A DNA stretch of 64,000 nucleotides from contig JAFSMP010000026.1 in the NCBI GenBank assembly GCA_017447875.1, positions 62,001 through 126,000 on the forward strand, given 5' to 3'. Position 1 is the first letter of the stretch. The number at the start of each line of letters is the position of its first letter. Source of the stretch: Paludibacteraceae bacterium. Lineage in GTDB: Bacteria > Bacteroidota > Bacteroidia > Bacteroidales > Paludibacteraceae. The notes under the pieces are model-generated. The model was given only the letters and a program-made list of their open reading frames with translations, was not told the DNA's origin and made no database searches. The position numbers were made by a program, and so were the translations under genes. Positions 51,438 through 60,893 of the stretch are shown here, in pieces.

Positions 51438-53770
51438 AGTCTATTACCTAAAATCGTATATTCGATATTATTGCGAATGATGATCACTTGTCCGTTGCGG
51501 AGATATTTCCGATGACTGACAGCTGATTTCTGAATACTCTCAATCCCTTGTCCCTCGATATGAGGTGTCACCACGAGGTCATCGATAGCGAGTGCCTGGT
51601 CTTCTCCTTGCTCGTCCACATCCGTCCAACGCAGCAGTACCACTTCACCCGGATTGATGGTCACGTTCAGCGTAGCCGACAAACGCGTCTGATTGGCTGT
51701 GTTGTCTCCATCGATCTTCGAGGCCACCGTACCGTCTATCGTGGCGGTCATAGCGGAAGGAGTCACGAAATCCAGATCCGCCATTGCACGGGCACGTACA
51801 TCGCCGAGGTATTTCTGGCGGTCACGCAACTGACGCAGCAAGGCCGGTGAAGTCAGCACGACATACTCGAATTTCAATGTATCAATCGCCGTAGAGGATG
51901 TTCCCACACGCCATACCTTCCCGGTATACGCCACCTCCAACTCCTGGATCTGCTCACCCGTATTGTTCTCTATCAGCACGCCGTACATGATAGCGCGATT
52001 GTCGTTGTCATTGAGTGAACCGAGGGAACGGTAGGTGGAGTTCTTCGATTTGATCGCCGGATTACCGGCACCGAAGTTATACAGTCCTGAACTCGAATGC
52101 GATCCCTCTCCGATACGGAAGTAGTTAAACGTACCCCAGGTGGCGGAACTGATACCGTCCGGCAGCGTCTTACCCGAAGTACAAGCGTACCATCCTTCGG
52201 GATAATGGCCCTGGACGAACGTACCCTTGGCAAGCGTCTCGCTATGCTGGTTCGGATACTCAACCAGTTCATCAAAATCCTCCTTATACTCCCATACGCC
52301 GTTAGCATTCTTCGTATAGGATGCGACCATCATGTTCTTAAGCACCGGTTCGGTATAGACATTGCCGAAGCGGTCGATAAACTCCACAACGAAGTCCGCA
52401 TCCGGGTCTTCCGGTTCGTAGTAGAACATATGGTTCGTAGCCCCTGCACCGGGGTTCTTGGAAGCAATTGTACCGCCATCCGAACCCGGATAGTTAGGCC
52501 GCGTGTCCCCTTCTTCGAGCATCACATCGTAGATCTTGGGATCGATACCCGTGAACTGGCGCATCACATGCTTCACGCCGTTCTCGTAGATATTCACCTC
52601 CGACTTGCTGTCATAGCTCCATACATCCGCCAGCACACAGTTGGTCTTGCTGTTTCCGGCATCGATGCTGTTGACCGGGAAGGTACGGATCTGATATTCT
52701 TTGGGATAGCCGGTAGCTTTGTAGAACCATTGCTTGAAACCTTTATTGCCGTCCGCTTCATACACCATGTATCCGTTAGGCGAACCGTCGGAGCACCAGT
52801 TAGAGCACCAGAATGCACCCTCTGCCGCACCCATCGTGCGCTCATGCAGGCGCGCCGAGATCTCATTGACCACATTCGTATGCTTGTGTCCGGAGATGAT
52901 ATGCTGTACTACCGCCCCTTTGTTCATCCAAGCCTTGAGGTTGGTGAGTACACCCGTCATACTGGCAGAGGGGATATGGAACGACACCATGATCGGTGTT
53001 CCGTTAGGCACAAGCGCCAAGTCCTGTTGCAACCAACTCTGCTGCTCCGTCGTCAGACCGCAACCGTAGTCTTTCGACCCTTTCGATCCTTTATACAGCA
53101 CGTTATCGAGCACCACGTAGTGCACCGCACCGATATTGAACGAGTAATAGGTCGGACCCCATGTAGCCGTGAACTTATCGTCTGCGATAGAGTCCTGCTG
53201 AGCTTGCGTCTCCTGCGTAGCGGCCTGACAGTTATGGTCATGGTTACCGATGGTCATGAAGTTAGGAAATCCCATGGCTTCGAAATAGCCCTTCATCATC
53301 GCATTGGCATTGTACCAGTCCCATACGATATCTCCTACGCAGATGCCGTAGAACTTCGTGCCCTCCGGATAACTCTTCTTGAACTCCAGCACATCTTCCA
53401 CCGTCTCGTAGCGAAAACGATGGTCGTCGTAGCCGTTCAGCACTTGCGGGTCGGAGAAGACGAAGAGCACATGATTCATGTCCGCAGCTCCGCCGTCTGC
53501 CTGCTGATGAAGCGTGAAGTCATACGTACCGGCTCCACTCACCCGCTTGTATATCAGCGGTGAACCGCCTTCGTCCAGCGGGATGTCGCATCCCGAAGGT
53601 ACCGTTACGAACACAAACTCCGCATTGTCGCGGTACGGCAACTCATACGCACCTGCCGCATCCGTCTGCGCGATGGTCACGCCGTCGCTGACCGCTACGC
53701 CAACGACGGGTGAACCATTATCCGTTAATACATGTCCTGTGATCAGGGCAGAGAGCAGAAATGCTAACAT
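51434..53770 (-). CDS. Calcineurin-like phosphoesterase with N and C accessory domains and sorting tail
   Basis: A 778-residue secreted protein. Residues 1-16 form the signal, about 12-95 a carboxypeptidase-regulatory-like MetallophosN domain (GHVLTDNGSPVVGVAV), about 98-330 the catalytic domain with FSDPQ, CVGDIVWDW, IGNHDHN, VSFHIPS and SGHKHTN, about 340-480 a MetallophosC domain, about 500-740 a jelly-roll binding domain, and 748-778 the shared tail (KYLRNGQVIIIRNN, YTILGNRL). It cleaves phosphate esters at the surface. It is coupled by a four-base overlap to the OPA transporter. Near residue 230 a GSKGSKDYG loop matches the GTCGAAAG repeat words (53071-53093). Confidence 0.88.
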   Translation of the reverse strand: MLAFLLSALITGHVLTDNGSPVVGVAVSDGVTIAQTDAAGAYELPYRDNAEFVFVTVPSGCDIPLDEGGSPLIYKRVSGAGTYDFTLHQQADGGAADMNHVLFVFSDPQVLNGYDDHRFRYETVEDVLEFKKSYPEGTKFYGICVGDIVWDWYNANAMMKGYFEAMGFPNFMTIGNHDHNCQAATQETQAQQDSIADDKFTATWGPTYYSFNIGAVHYVVLDNVLYKGSKGSKDYGCGLTTEQQSWLQQDLALVPNGTPIMVSFHIPSASMTGVLTNLKAWMNKGAVVQHIISGHKHTNVVNEISARLHERTMGAAEGAFWCSNWCSDGSPNGYMVYEADGNKGFKQWFYKATGYPKEYQIRTFPVNSIDAGNSKTNCVLADVWSYDSKSEVNIYENGVKHVMRQFTGIDPKIYDVMLEEGDTRPNYPGSDGGTIASKNPGAGATNHMFYYEPEDPDADFVVEFIDRFGNVYTEPVLKNMMVASYTKNANGVWEYKEDFDELVEYPNQHSETLAKGTFVQGHYPEGWYACTSGKTLPDGISSATWGTFNYFRIGEGSHSSSGLYNFGAGNPAIKSKNSTYRSLGSLNDNDNRAIMYGVLIENNTGEQIQELEVAYTGKVWRVGTSSTAIDTLKFEYVVLTSPALLRQLRDRQKYLGDVRARAMADLDFVTPSAMTATIDGTVASKIDGDNTANQTRLSATLNVTINPGEVVLLRWTDVDEQGEDQALAIDDLVVTPHIEGQGIESIQKSAVSHRKYLRNGQVIIIRNNIEYTILGNRL

Positions 53771-53773
53771 TCC

Positions 53774-53813
53774 TATTTAACGTTTTAACAATTTAACCAT
53801 TTAACGTTTTAAC
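53774..53813. repeat. NNTTTAAC octamer array at a gene end
   Basis: tatttaac, gttttaac, aatttaac, catttaac, gttttaac. It contains the stop of the gene at 53809 and fills the gap to the next gene. Confidence 0.88.
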
Positions 53814-55905
53814 GTACTTGTGCGCCTTGTGCATTATAGAGCTTGCCGTTGCGCTGGATATAGAGCACACCGTCGATCATGAACTTCTGTCCCTGGATCG
53901 TAGCGTTCACATGCTCCAGACCCTCTTCTATCTCCGACGGGATAACCGGTTCTGCGGGTTGATCCGGGTCGGTGGCAGGAGTCGGTTCCGGTATTTCGAT
54001 CGTCAACGCCAGGTAACGCAAGTTACGCGGATTCGAACGAATGGACTGATGGGTGTTCTTATCGTACTCGTAATACGTGATCTCACCCGGCAGTGCGATA
54101 CTATCGATAGCTAATACACCTACATAGCGGTCCATATCGTTATCGAACGTACCGCTGACGGTGTTGTTCTCGAAGGTCACGTCTGCATATTTCTCCAGCG
54201 GATAGAGCGTTGCTTTACCCTGCGGATTGAGGATGCTCAGTTCTTGGCTGTACGGCAGACTCAAGGTGAAGTACGGTAACTTGTTCGGATTGATCTCCGG
54301 CATCGCATATTTCACGAGCAGCGAAGAAGCGAAGACACCTTTGTAAGCCGTGGTATAAGCCGTTGAAGAACCATCGTTCTCCGGGCAGAAGACATTGAGT
54401 ACAGTGTAGTTACCCTTACGACCTTTGCCGTCCAAATCCGTCCAAGAATCGAACAGGTTATTCGGGCAGGTGTACGGCGCTTTATTACGCACGTTGATTT
54501 GCATAAGGAAATACAAGCCCTTCTTGTCCGGCGTCAATGCCACATCAATACCATACTCGTATTGCGGGCCACCCGGACGAACTACGTTCGCCAATTTACC
54601 GCCACGGGTCAGCGTCAACAAGTAGCTGTCCTGACCACCGTTCGTATTATGCTGCATCCATTGATTATCGATGGTCTCCACACCGGAGTTCTTGCCCTTC
54701 GGTAAAGTACCGATCTCATCCGGCAGACGGCTGCCTCCGTGACGACCGGTCATCATACCGGCTGCGTACCAAACACCTTCGTCCGTGCAGCGCAATGCAT
54801 AACATACAGCATCCGAACCTTCGGTACCGTTGCTATAACCCCAGTTATAGAACCATTTGAACTCACCTGCGAGGTCAAAAGCGAAGAATGCAGTGTGGGT
54901 AAATGCGGCATCAAACGCATAGCCGTTATTGAACACATCCTCCATATCGTCAATACGCAGGTCACCGCTGTGGTGGTTAACCGCCAATACCACTTGTCCG
55001 ATCGGGCTGACTGCTACTGCACCTGCTTCGTCTGCCTCATCGCCATCGATCATATGAGACCATTTCTCTGTACCCGCTGCGCTGTATGCCAACAGAACCG
55101 CATTGCTGGCGGTAGCGGCAATCGCTTTGCCGTTGAAGGTTGTGCTACCTGCCAAAGCTGTACCTACATAGACATTATCATTGGCATCTACCGCTACCGA
55201 AGGTTTCGAATACGAAGCCTGTCCGTCGCAGCGGAAATCATACCATACGAGACTACCGCTATTCGTATACTTGGCTACGATCAACTGTGCATCGTTGTTG
55301 AAGTCACCCATCACTTCGCCGCCCCAAGTGAGCGTTGCATCACCGTCCAACAGACCGGTAATGATGACGTTGTTCTTCGAGTCAATAGCCAGACCACCGG
55401 CTTTAGCACCTAATGCAGCAATCTCCCATGCACGAACGGCTGTACCGTCAGCACGTAACTTCAGTACGTACAGTGCCGCCTCACCCATGTTGGTGTCATC
55501 TACCGGCATCGTTTTCGTGCCGACATTAATGGACTTGTTATACGCACCCAATACGAAGATATTGCCGTATCCGTCCACCGCCAAATCAGCAACCGTCGCA
55601 CTACCTTGATTAACCAGCGAATAGACCCAAAGAACAGAACCTGACGGAGATACTTTGATGATGACCGCATCCCCTTTGTCGGCAGCACTTTGGGATACCA
55701 GGGTCTTCTCTCCCACTTTCACTTTATCGCCGCCATACAATGCTGCCACATAGACATTACCGTCCTTGTCCACCGCCATGCGTTGCGGATCAATCTGACT
55801 ACCGGTCTCATTGGATCCCCAATAAGCGTACCAGTCCATACTGCGTTGCGCACTTGCAACGATTGTCAGGCATACCATCATGCCTAAAAGGAAGAATTTT
55901 TTCAT
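53809..55905 (-). CDS. Secreted SBBP-type beta-propeller protein with sorting tail
   Basis: A 698-residue protein with a Sec signal (MKKFFLLGMMVCLTIVASA). Residues about 25-520 carry repeats of the form AVDKDGNVYVAALY, AVDGYGNIFVLGAY, AIDSKNNVIITG and AVDANDNVYVGTAL, typical of SBBP beta-propellers. A beta-sandwich linker and a Pro/Thr-rich stretch (PEPTPATDPDQPAEP) precede the shared tail (KFMIDGVLYIQRNG, YNAQGAQVR). It follows SusD by 21 bases, a position often held by a surface glycan-binding protein. No enzyme activity is assigned. Confidence 0.8.
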   Translation of the reverse strand: MKKFFLLGMMVCLTIVASAQRSMDWYAYWGSNETGSQIDPQRMAVDKDGNVYVAALYGGDKVKVGEKTLVSQSAADKGDAVIIKVSPSGSVLWVYSLVNQGSATVADLAVDGYGNIFVLGAYNKSINVGTKTMPVDDTNMGEAALYVLKLRADGTAVRAWEIAALGAKAGGLAIDSKNNVIITGLLDGDATLTWGGEVMGDFNNDAQLIVAKYTNSGSLVWYDFRCDGQASYSKPSVAVDANDNVYVGTALAGSTTFNGKAIAATASNAVLLAYSAAGTEKWSHMIDGDEADEAGAVAVSPIGQVVLAVNHHSGDLRIDDMEDVFNNGYAFDAAFTHTAFFAFDLAGEFKWFYNWGYSNGTEGSDAVCYALRCTDEGVWYAAGMMTGRHGGSRLPDEIGTLPKGKNSGVETIDNQWMQHNTNGGQDSYLLTLTRGGKLANVVRPGGPQYEYGIDVALTPDKKGLYFLMQINVRNKAPYTCPNNLFDSWTDLDGKGRKGNYTVLNVFCPENDGSSTAYTTAYKGVFASSLLVKYAMPEINPNKLPYFTLSLPYSQELSILNPQGKATLYPLEKYADVTFENNTVSGTFDNDMDRYVGVLAIDSIALPGEITYYEYDKNTHQSIRSNPRNLRYLALTIEIPEPTPATDPDQPAEPVIPSEIEEGLEHVNATIQGQKFMIDGVLYIQRNGKLYNAQGAQVR

Positions 55906-55926
55906 AAGTATATAAATTTAGTTGGT

Positions 55927-57441
55927 TTAATATCCTTCGTTTTGTCCCAGATCCGGGTTGATGAACACCTCATCATAAGGTATCGGCAGAAGTATCTCAT
56001 ACGCCTGGAAAGCTGTGTACTTAGCGCCCACATTCGGTTCATTCACCGAGCGCATGTATGTCACAAAATCATTCGCATTCGGATAGAGACGCATCAGGTC
56101 GAACCAGCGCTGGTTCTCAAAGCACATCTCCGTTCTGCGCTCATGGAAGATTGCCGCACGCAAGGTCGGATAAGCCGCAGCATAGGTTGCATTCGCCATT
56201 GAGGTGGCATAGTCCTTGAGCGTGGAACTCGGACGCGTCGTGCGTACCTTATCCAGATACATAATGGCATTGGCGGATGCATTGCCTTCCACCCGCTCAT
56301 ACGCCTCGGCGAGCATCAGATAGACATCTCCGAAGCGCAACTCGAACCATATGTTTCCTCCATATCCGGAAGGGTTCGTATCGATATATTTCTTGGTGTA
56401 GTACGTGCTGTTATACGGACGAATGGCCCAACTCAAGCGTGCACGATCCATCACCGGGAAACCGTTCTTCGTATCCTCGAACTCATTGAACAGGTTCTCT
56501 TGCCCCGCATTGAATCCGCGACCGGGCAATGCCGATGTCAGACCCGTTGCACCGGAAGGCTGGAAATACTGCGCGAAATTCGAACCCTCGTCCGCATTCG
56601 CCATGTACATAATGGGGAAGATGATCTCCTCATCCGTCTGTCCTTCGAGCGTGAAGAGTTTGTTATACGCTTTACCAAAACCCGTATAACCACTCACCGT
56701 CAGTGCTTTCTCCAGATACGTGATGGCATTATTATACCGGCTCGACATGCCTTGTGTAGCCGCCTGCTGCAGATACACTTTTCCGAGCAACGCACACGCT
56801 GCCGTACGGGACGCATGACCGAAACGGGCTCCGGTGCAGTTAGCCGGCAGCATACTGCCGTCTGCGATCGTCTGAAGGTCCTCGATGATGAAGTCATACA
56901 CCTCCTCTACCGAGTTACGTTTCAGTTTCTTCGTCTCTTCCGTTCCCGACACCGTATGCCGCATGATCGTCACCGGTCCCCAAAGACGCACGAGATAGAA
57001 ATGACTCAACGCGCGGAGGAACATCGCCTCGCCTTTGATACGTGCCTTGTCCGCATCGCCCATCGGTACATCGTCGATATGCTCCAGCAGGACGTTACAA
57101 CGATGGATGCAGAAATAGAACGAGTTGTATATCTCCGCTACGATCGTGTTGGAACTCGTCACATTATGACTGACGAAGGTATAGTACAAACCGCCGGACG
57201 TACCCATATCGGTCGTCGTGGTATTGTCAGACTTCATCTCCGTCACGAAGAACAACTTGTCGTACGCCGGACGCATCGCCTGATAGGCAGAACTGAGCAG
57301 ACCCTCCATATCCGCCGAATCGCGATAGAACTTGCTGTCATCGAACGAGTCGGGATCCTTCAGGTCCAGGAACTTATTATCCTTGCAACCGGTAGCCATC
57401 ACCGCTACCACTGCCATTATGACAAAATAGATTCGTTTCAT
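55927..57441 (-). CDS. SusD/RagB outer-membrane lipoprotein (second locus)
   Basis: A 504-residue protein. The signal MKRIYFVIMAVVAVMATGC gives a lipobox Cys19. SusD features: SADMEGLLSSAYQAM, ARIKGEAMFLRALSHFYLVR near 134-153, NSVEEVYDFIIEDLQTI, LRFGDVYLMLAEAYER, HERRTEMCFENQRWFDLMR and the ending PDLGQNEGY. It pairs with the SusC at 57454. ATGs at 57447 and 57450 are alternative starts; 57441 gives the best signal peptide. The start lies 12 bases after the SusC stop. Confidence 0.95.
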   Translation of the reverse strand: MKRIYFVIMAVVAVMATGCKDNKFLDLKDPDSFDDSKFYRDSADMEGLLSSAYQAMRPAYDKLFFVTEMKSDNTTTTDMGTSGGLYYTFVSHNVTSSNTIVAEIYNSFYFCIHRCNVLLEHIDDVPMGDADKARIKGEAMFLRALSHFYLVRLWGPVTIMRHTVSGTEETKKLKRNSVEEVYDFIIEDLQTIADGSMLPANCTGARFGHASRTAACALLGKVYLQQAATQGMSSRYNNAITYLEKALTVSGYTGFGKAYNKLFTLEGQTDEEIIFPIMYMANADEGSNFAQYFQPSGATGLTSALPGRGFNAGQENLFNEFEDTKNGFPVMDRARLSWAIRPYNSTYYTKKYIDTNPSGYGGNIWFELRFGDVYLMLAEAYERVEGNASANAIMYLDKVRTTRPSSTLKDYATSMANATYAAAYPTLRAAIFHERRTEMCFENQRWFDLMRLYPNANDFVTYMRSVNEPNVGAKYTAFQAYEILLPIPYDEVFINPDLGQNEGY

Positions 57442-57453
57442 AGTCATCATCAA

Positions 57454-60400
57454 TTAGAATGTCAGTTTAATACCGCCGCTAAACGACCGTGCCAACGGGT
57501 ATGTACCGAAGTCCAGACCCGGTGCCGTATTCGATGCATTATAGTCCACATCAGGGTTATAACCCGTGTATTTCGTCGCCGTAAACACGTTATCCACCGA
57601 GAAATAGAGATAGAACTTACTCAGATGGATAGCCTTGAATGCCTTGTTATCCGGGATGGTATAACCGAGCGTCAGGTTCGTCATTCTCAGGAACGAAGCA
57701 TCTTCCACGAAATAGGTTGAGAACTTCGTGTTGAGGTTCTTCTGGCTGCGGTTAGCACGGAACATCATATCGTCGGTTACCGCATACGGTTGGGTATATT
57801 CGCCGCGGTAGCGGTTCAGACCCACACTCATCGAGTTCACACCGCCCTCGAGGTTACAGATATAATAGCGCGAGAAGTTGATCACCTGGTTTCCGTACTG
57901 TCCGTCGAACGACATGGAGAAACTCAGGCCCTTCCAACTGATGGAGGTATTGAATCCGTAGGAGAACTTCGGATAGTTATTGCCGATGATGTCGCGGTCG
58001 TCCTCAGTGATCTTTCCGTCGCCGTTCACATCTTTCCATTTCACGTCACCCACGTACACATTCTTGTAATCCGAAACCGCCGGACCCTTCAGTTCGTATC
58101 CTTCTTCACCGACGTGCTTCGCATCTTCGCATATCAGCGCATACTCGTCGGCATTGATGATACCTTCGGAAACCATACCGTAGTACGAACCGATGGCGTA
58201 GCCGTTGCGGGTGATATGGGTCAACTGCTGCCGCTGTGCCTTTATCAGGATGTCGTCATCCAGTCCGTACACGCGGTTGCGGTTCAGCGATATATTGAAG
58301 CCTATGTTCCACTTCACGCCGGCCATGTTGATCACGTTCGCGTCCACTTGGAAGTCACCACCCTGGTTAATCACACGACCGTGATCCAGGTTCGTCCACA
58401 TACTCGTCGCACCGGTCACGGCACTGACGGTGTTCTGGTACAGCAGGTCCGTCGTCTTACTATAGTAATAGTTCATCACGAGGCTCAGACGTCCCGACCA
58501 GAAGGTCATATCCGTACCTACGTTCACCTGCGAAGTTTTCTCCCATCCCAGGTCCTGATCCACCGATGTCGGATAGTACGTCACGACCGCCGCAGGATCG
58601 GAACCGAAGACATAAGAGCCTTGTTTGATGGTAGCTATATGACGATAGTTGGAGATGTTGTTATTACCCGAGATACCCCATGAAGCACGAAGCTTGGCGG
58701 TGTATATATCCTGGATATGCTCCGCCCAATGCTCGTTGGTGATGTTCCATCCGGCGCTCACCGAGGGGAACAGACCCCAGCGGTTGTTCTTTCCGAATCG
58801 CGAGCAACCGTCGCCACGCAGCGTGACCGACACCGTATAACGATGGTCGTAGTTATACATCGCACGACCGAAGACAGACATCAGCGACCAAGCGATCTTA
58901 TCCGTCTTGGCGCTCGTACCGTTCTCATCGGTCTCCGTCGGTTTGGCGGCACTCAGCTCCGTGATACGGTCATCGGGCAGTGCGCCCAGTACCGTTGCTG
59001 CGTCGATGTTATTATACACCTTCTTTTGCATCGAGTATCCGACTACGGCACTGATTGTGTGCTTGTCTGCGAAGGTGTTGTCGTAGCTCACCGTTGCCTC
59101 CAAGAGCCAGTCGGTGTTGAAGTCGCGGTTGTCCTTGGCTACCACCAGCGAGTTCGTCTCGTAGTTACCAGGTGCGTAATTACTCTGACCGAGCCACGAC
59201 GGACGATAGAGGTTGTAGATCTGATCCGCTATCTGTACACCGCCGTTGAGCTTGATGAACAGACCGTTGTAGATCTTGTAACTGAGATTCGTGTTGATCG
59301 ACGCACGCATCTTCGTGTAGTACTCCTCACGTCCGTTAGCGATTGCCACGGGGTTCTCACCGCCGAAGCACATATACGATGTCTCGCCGTTGCGGTAGCT
59401 CCAGCCTAAGGCATACGACCCGTCTTCGTTATACGCCGGATAGGTAGGCGGCATACCGAGTGCGTTCAGGATTACACCGTCGTTGAACGCCAGACCGTCC
59501 GTACGAACCACGCGCTCCTTGACGTAATACATATTCGTATTCACGCCTACCGTGAAGCGGTCGGTCACGTTGATGTCCATATTCAGACGACTCGTCACGC
59601 GCTGGTGATTGGACGGAGCCACGATACCGTCCTGATTGAGGTAACCGGCAGAGAACATATATTTGAATTTGTCCTTACCGCCGCTGACCGAGAAGTTCAC
59701 CTTGTGCATCGGCGCATTGCGGAAGATCTCATCCTGCCAGTCGGTGTCGTAGTCCGAATCGATGATGTCCGGGCAAAGGAGCATCGTATTGATGTTCGGT
59801 GCACCGGTAGCGATACGGGTTGCATTATCGTCCGTACGGCTGTGGTACCAGTTGACGGCATCATCCGATCCGTAGATTGACGGGTTATTACGCAGGAAGT
59901 CGAAATAATTATTGTTGTATCCGTCCATATGCAACTGCTTGAACTCCGCCGCGTTCATCATCTTCACTTTCCGCTGCACCTGCTGCATCGAGAACTGGTA
60001 ATCCAACTGTACCTTCGGTTTACCTTCCGCACCGCGCTTGGTCGTGATCAGAATCACACCGCCGCCTGCACGGGAACCGTAGATAGCGGCCGAAGCGGCA
60101 TCCTTCAGCACCTCGATTGACTCCACATCACTCGGGTTGATGAATACATCTTTCGATGCCGGGAATCCGTCCACTACATACAGCGGTTCAACACCTCCAT
60201 AGACCGAGTTCACTCCACGGATATGAATCGTTGTACCGGCACCCGGAGCACCGCTAGTCTGCTTGATTTCCACACCCGGCGTATGACCGATGAGGGCTTG
60301 CTCCAGCGTAGATGTGGACATATTCATCTCCTCCGTCTTCACGGACGAGATAGCACCGGTCAGGTCGCTCTTACGCACCGTACCGTAACCGATAACGACC

Positions 60401-60702
60401 ACGTCTTCGAGCAACTCCGAGTCTTCCGAGAGCGTCACCTTAACAGGATCCGAATTCTGGACACTGACTTCTGTCGTCTTGTATCCCACATAGGAGACCA
60501 CTAACTTCGCTCCTTGCGCTACGCTCAAGGCAAAATGACCGTCTATATCGGTCACTGTACCTTCCGTAGTGCCTCGCACGACCACCGACGCGCCGATCAC
60601 CGGCTCGCCTTTGTCGTCCACTACTGTTCCCTGCACCGCTATCTGTGCCCATATCCCGGCACACAGTCCCAACAGGAACAAGGTATTCAAAATGCGTTTC
60701 AT
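57454..60702 (-). CDS. SusC/RagA TonB-dependent outer-membrane transporter (second locus)
   Basis: A 1082-residue protein. Signal 1-19; regulatory domain about 22-95 (VQGTVVDDKGEPVIGASVVV); plug with DVVVIGYGTVRKSDLTGAIS, TIHIRGVNSVYG and PLYVVDGFP; a large barrel ending TYPLARSFSGGIKLTF. It imports an oligosaccharide. The plug motif is canonical here, unlike the first SusC (VSLGYS). It is directly preceded, with 17 bases between, by the third small peptide gene, so peptide and transporter are co-transcribed. Confidence 0.97.
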   Translation of the reverse strand: MKRILNTLFLLGLCAGIWAQIAVQGTVVDDKGEPVIGASVVVRGTTEGTVTDIDGHFALSVAQGAKLVVSYVGYKTTEVSVQNSDPVKVTLSEDSELLEDVVVIGYGTVRKSDLTGAISSVKTEEMNMSTSTLEQALIGHTPGVEIKQTSGAPGAGTTIHIRGVNSVYGGVEPLYVVDGFPASKDVFINPSDVESIEVLKDAASAAIYGSRAGGGVILITTKRGAEGKPKVQLDYQFSMQQVQRKVKMMNAAEFKQLHMDGYNNNYFDFLRNNPSIYGSDDAVNWYHSRTDDNATRIATGAPNINTMLLCPDIIDSDYDTDWQDEIFRNAPMHKVNFSVSGGKDKFKYMFSAGYLNQDGIVAPSNHQRVTSRLNMDINVTDRFTVGVNTNMYYVKERVVRTDGLAFNDGVILNALGMPPTYPAYNEDGSYALGWSYRNGETSYMCFGGENPVAIANGREEYYTKMRASINTNLSYKIYNGLFIKLNGGVQIADQIYNLYRPSWLGQSNYAPGNYETNSLVVAKDNRDFNTDWLLEATVSYDNTFADKHTISAVVGYSMQKKVYNNIDAATVLGALPDDRITELSAAKPTETDENGTSAKTDKIAWSLMSVFGRAMYNYDHRYTVSVTLRGDGCSRFGKNNRWGLFPSVSAGWNITNEHWAEHIQDIYTAKLRASWGISGNNNISNYRHIATIKQGSYVFGSDPAAVVTYYPTSVDQDLGWEKTSQVNVGTDMTFWSGRLSLVMNYYYSKTTDLLYQNTVSAVTGATSMWTNLDHGRVINQGGDFQVDANVINMAGVKWNIGFNISLNRNRVYGLDDDILIKAQRQQLTHITRNGYAIGSYYGMVSEGIINADEYALICEDAKHVGEEGYELKGPAVSDYKNVYVGDVKWKDVNGDGKITEDDRDIIGNNYPKFSYGFNTSISWKGLSFSMSFDGQYGNQVINFSRYYICNLEGGVNSMSVGLNRYRGEYTQPYAVTDDMMFRANRSQKNLNTKFSTYFVEDASFLRMTNLTLGYTIPDNKAFKAIHLSKFYLYFSVDNVFTATKYTGYNPDVDYNASNTAPGLDFGTYPLARSFSGGIKLTF

Positions 60703-60719
60703 GGTTTAAATAGATATTT

Positions 60720-60875
60720 TTAGAGGTTTTGATTCGGATCACCCGGGATGTCACCACCACCAAGCGTTCCACCGCCTATCTGTGTACCTCCACCTACAGG
60801 ACTTCCGTCACACAGATGCATTTGCGCGTTTACCTTCACGATCTCCACTGTCGGATAAATATAATTCTTTTTCAT
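60720..60875 (-). CDS. Small peptide, MKK-x-YI family, member 3
   Basis: A 51-residue peptide that starts MKKNYIYPTVEIVKVNAQMH, has a single Cys at 22 (HLCDGS) and then Gly-rich sequence (GGGTQIGGGTLGGGDIPGDP). It has no signal peptide. A strong Shine-Dalgarno match AAGGAGAT (60883-60890, complement) lies seven bases before the ATG, unusual in this genome. It sits 45 bases after the BIG2 CLPF-module protein and 17 before SusC. Same start, Cys position and upstream protein type as the peptides at 39913 and 43442. Confidence 0.8.
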   Translation of the reverse strand: MKKNYIYPTVEIVKVNAQMHLCDGSPVGGGTQIGGGTLGGGDIPGDPNQNL

Positions 60876-60882
60876 ATATCTT

Positions 60883-60890
60883 ATCTCCTT
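60883..60890 (-). promoter_or_regulatory. Strong Shine-Dalgarno site of the third small peptide
   Basis: AAGGAGAT on the minus strand, seven bases from the ATG at 60875. Most genes in the window show no such site. Confidence 0.75.
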
Positions 60891-60893
60891 AAC

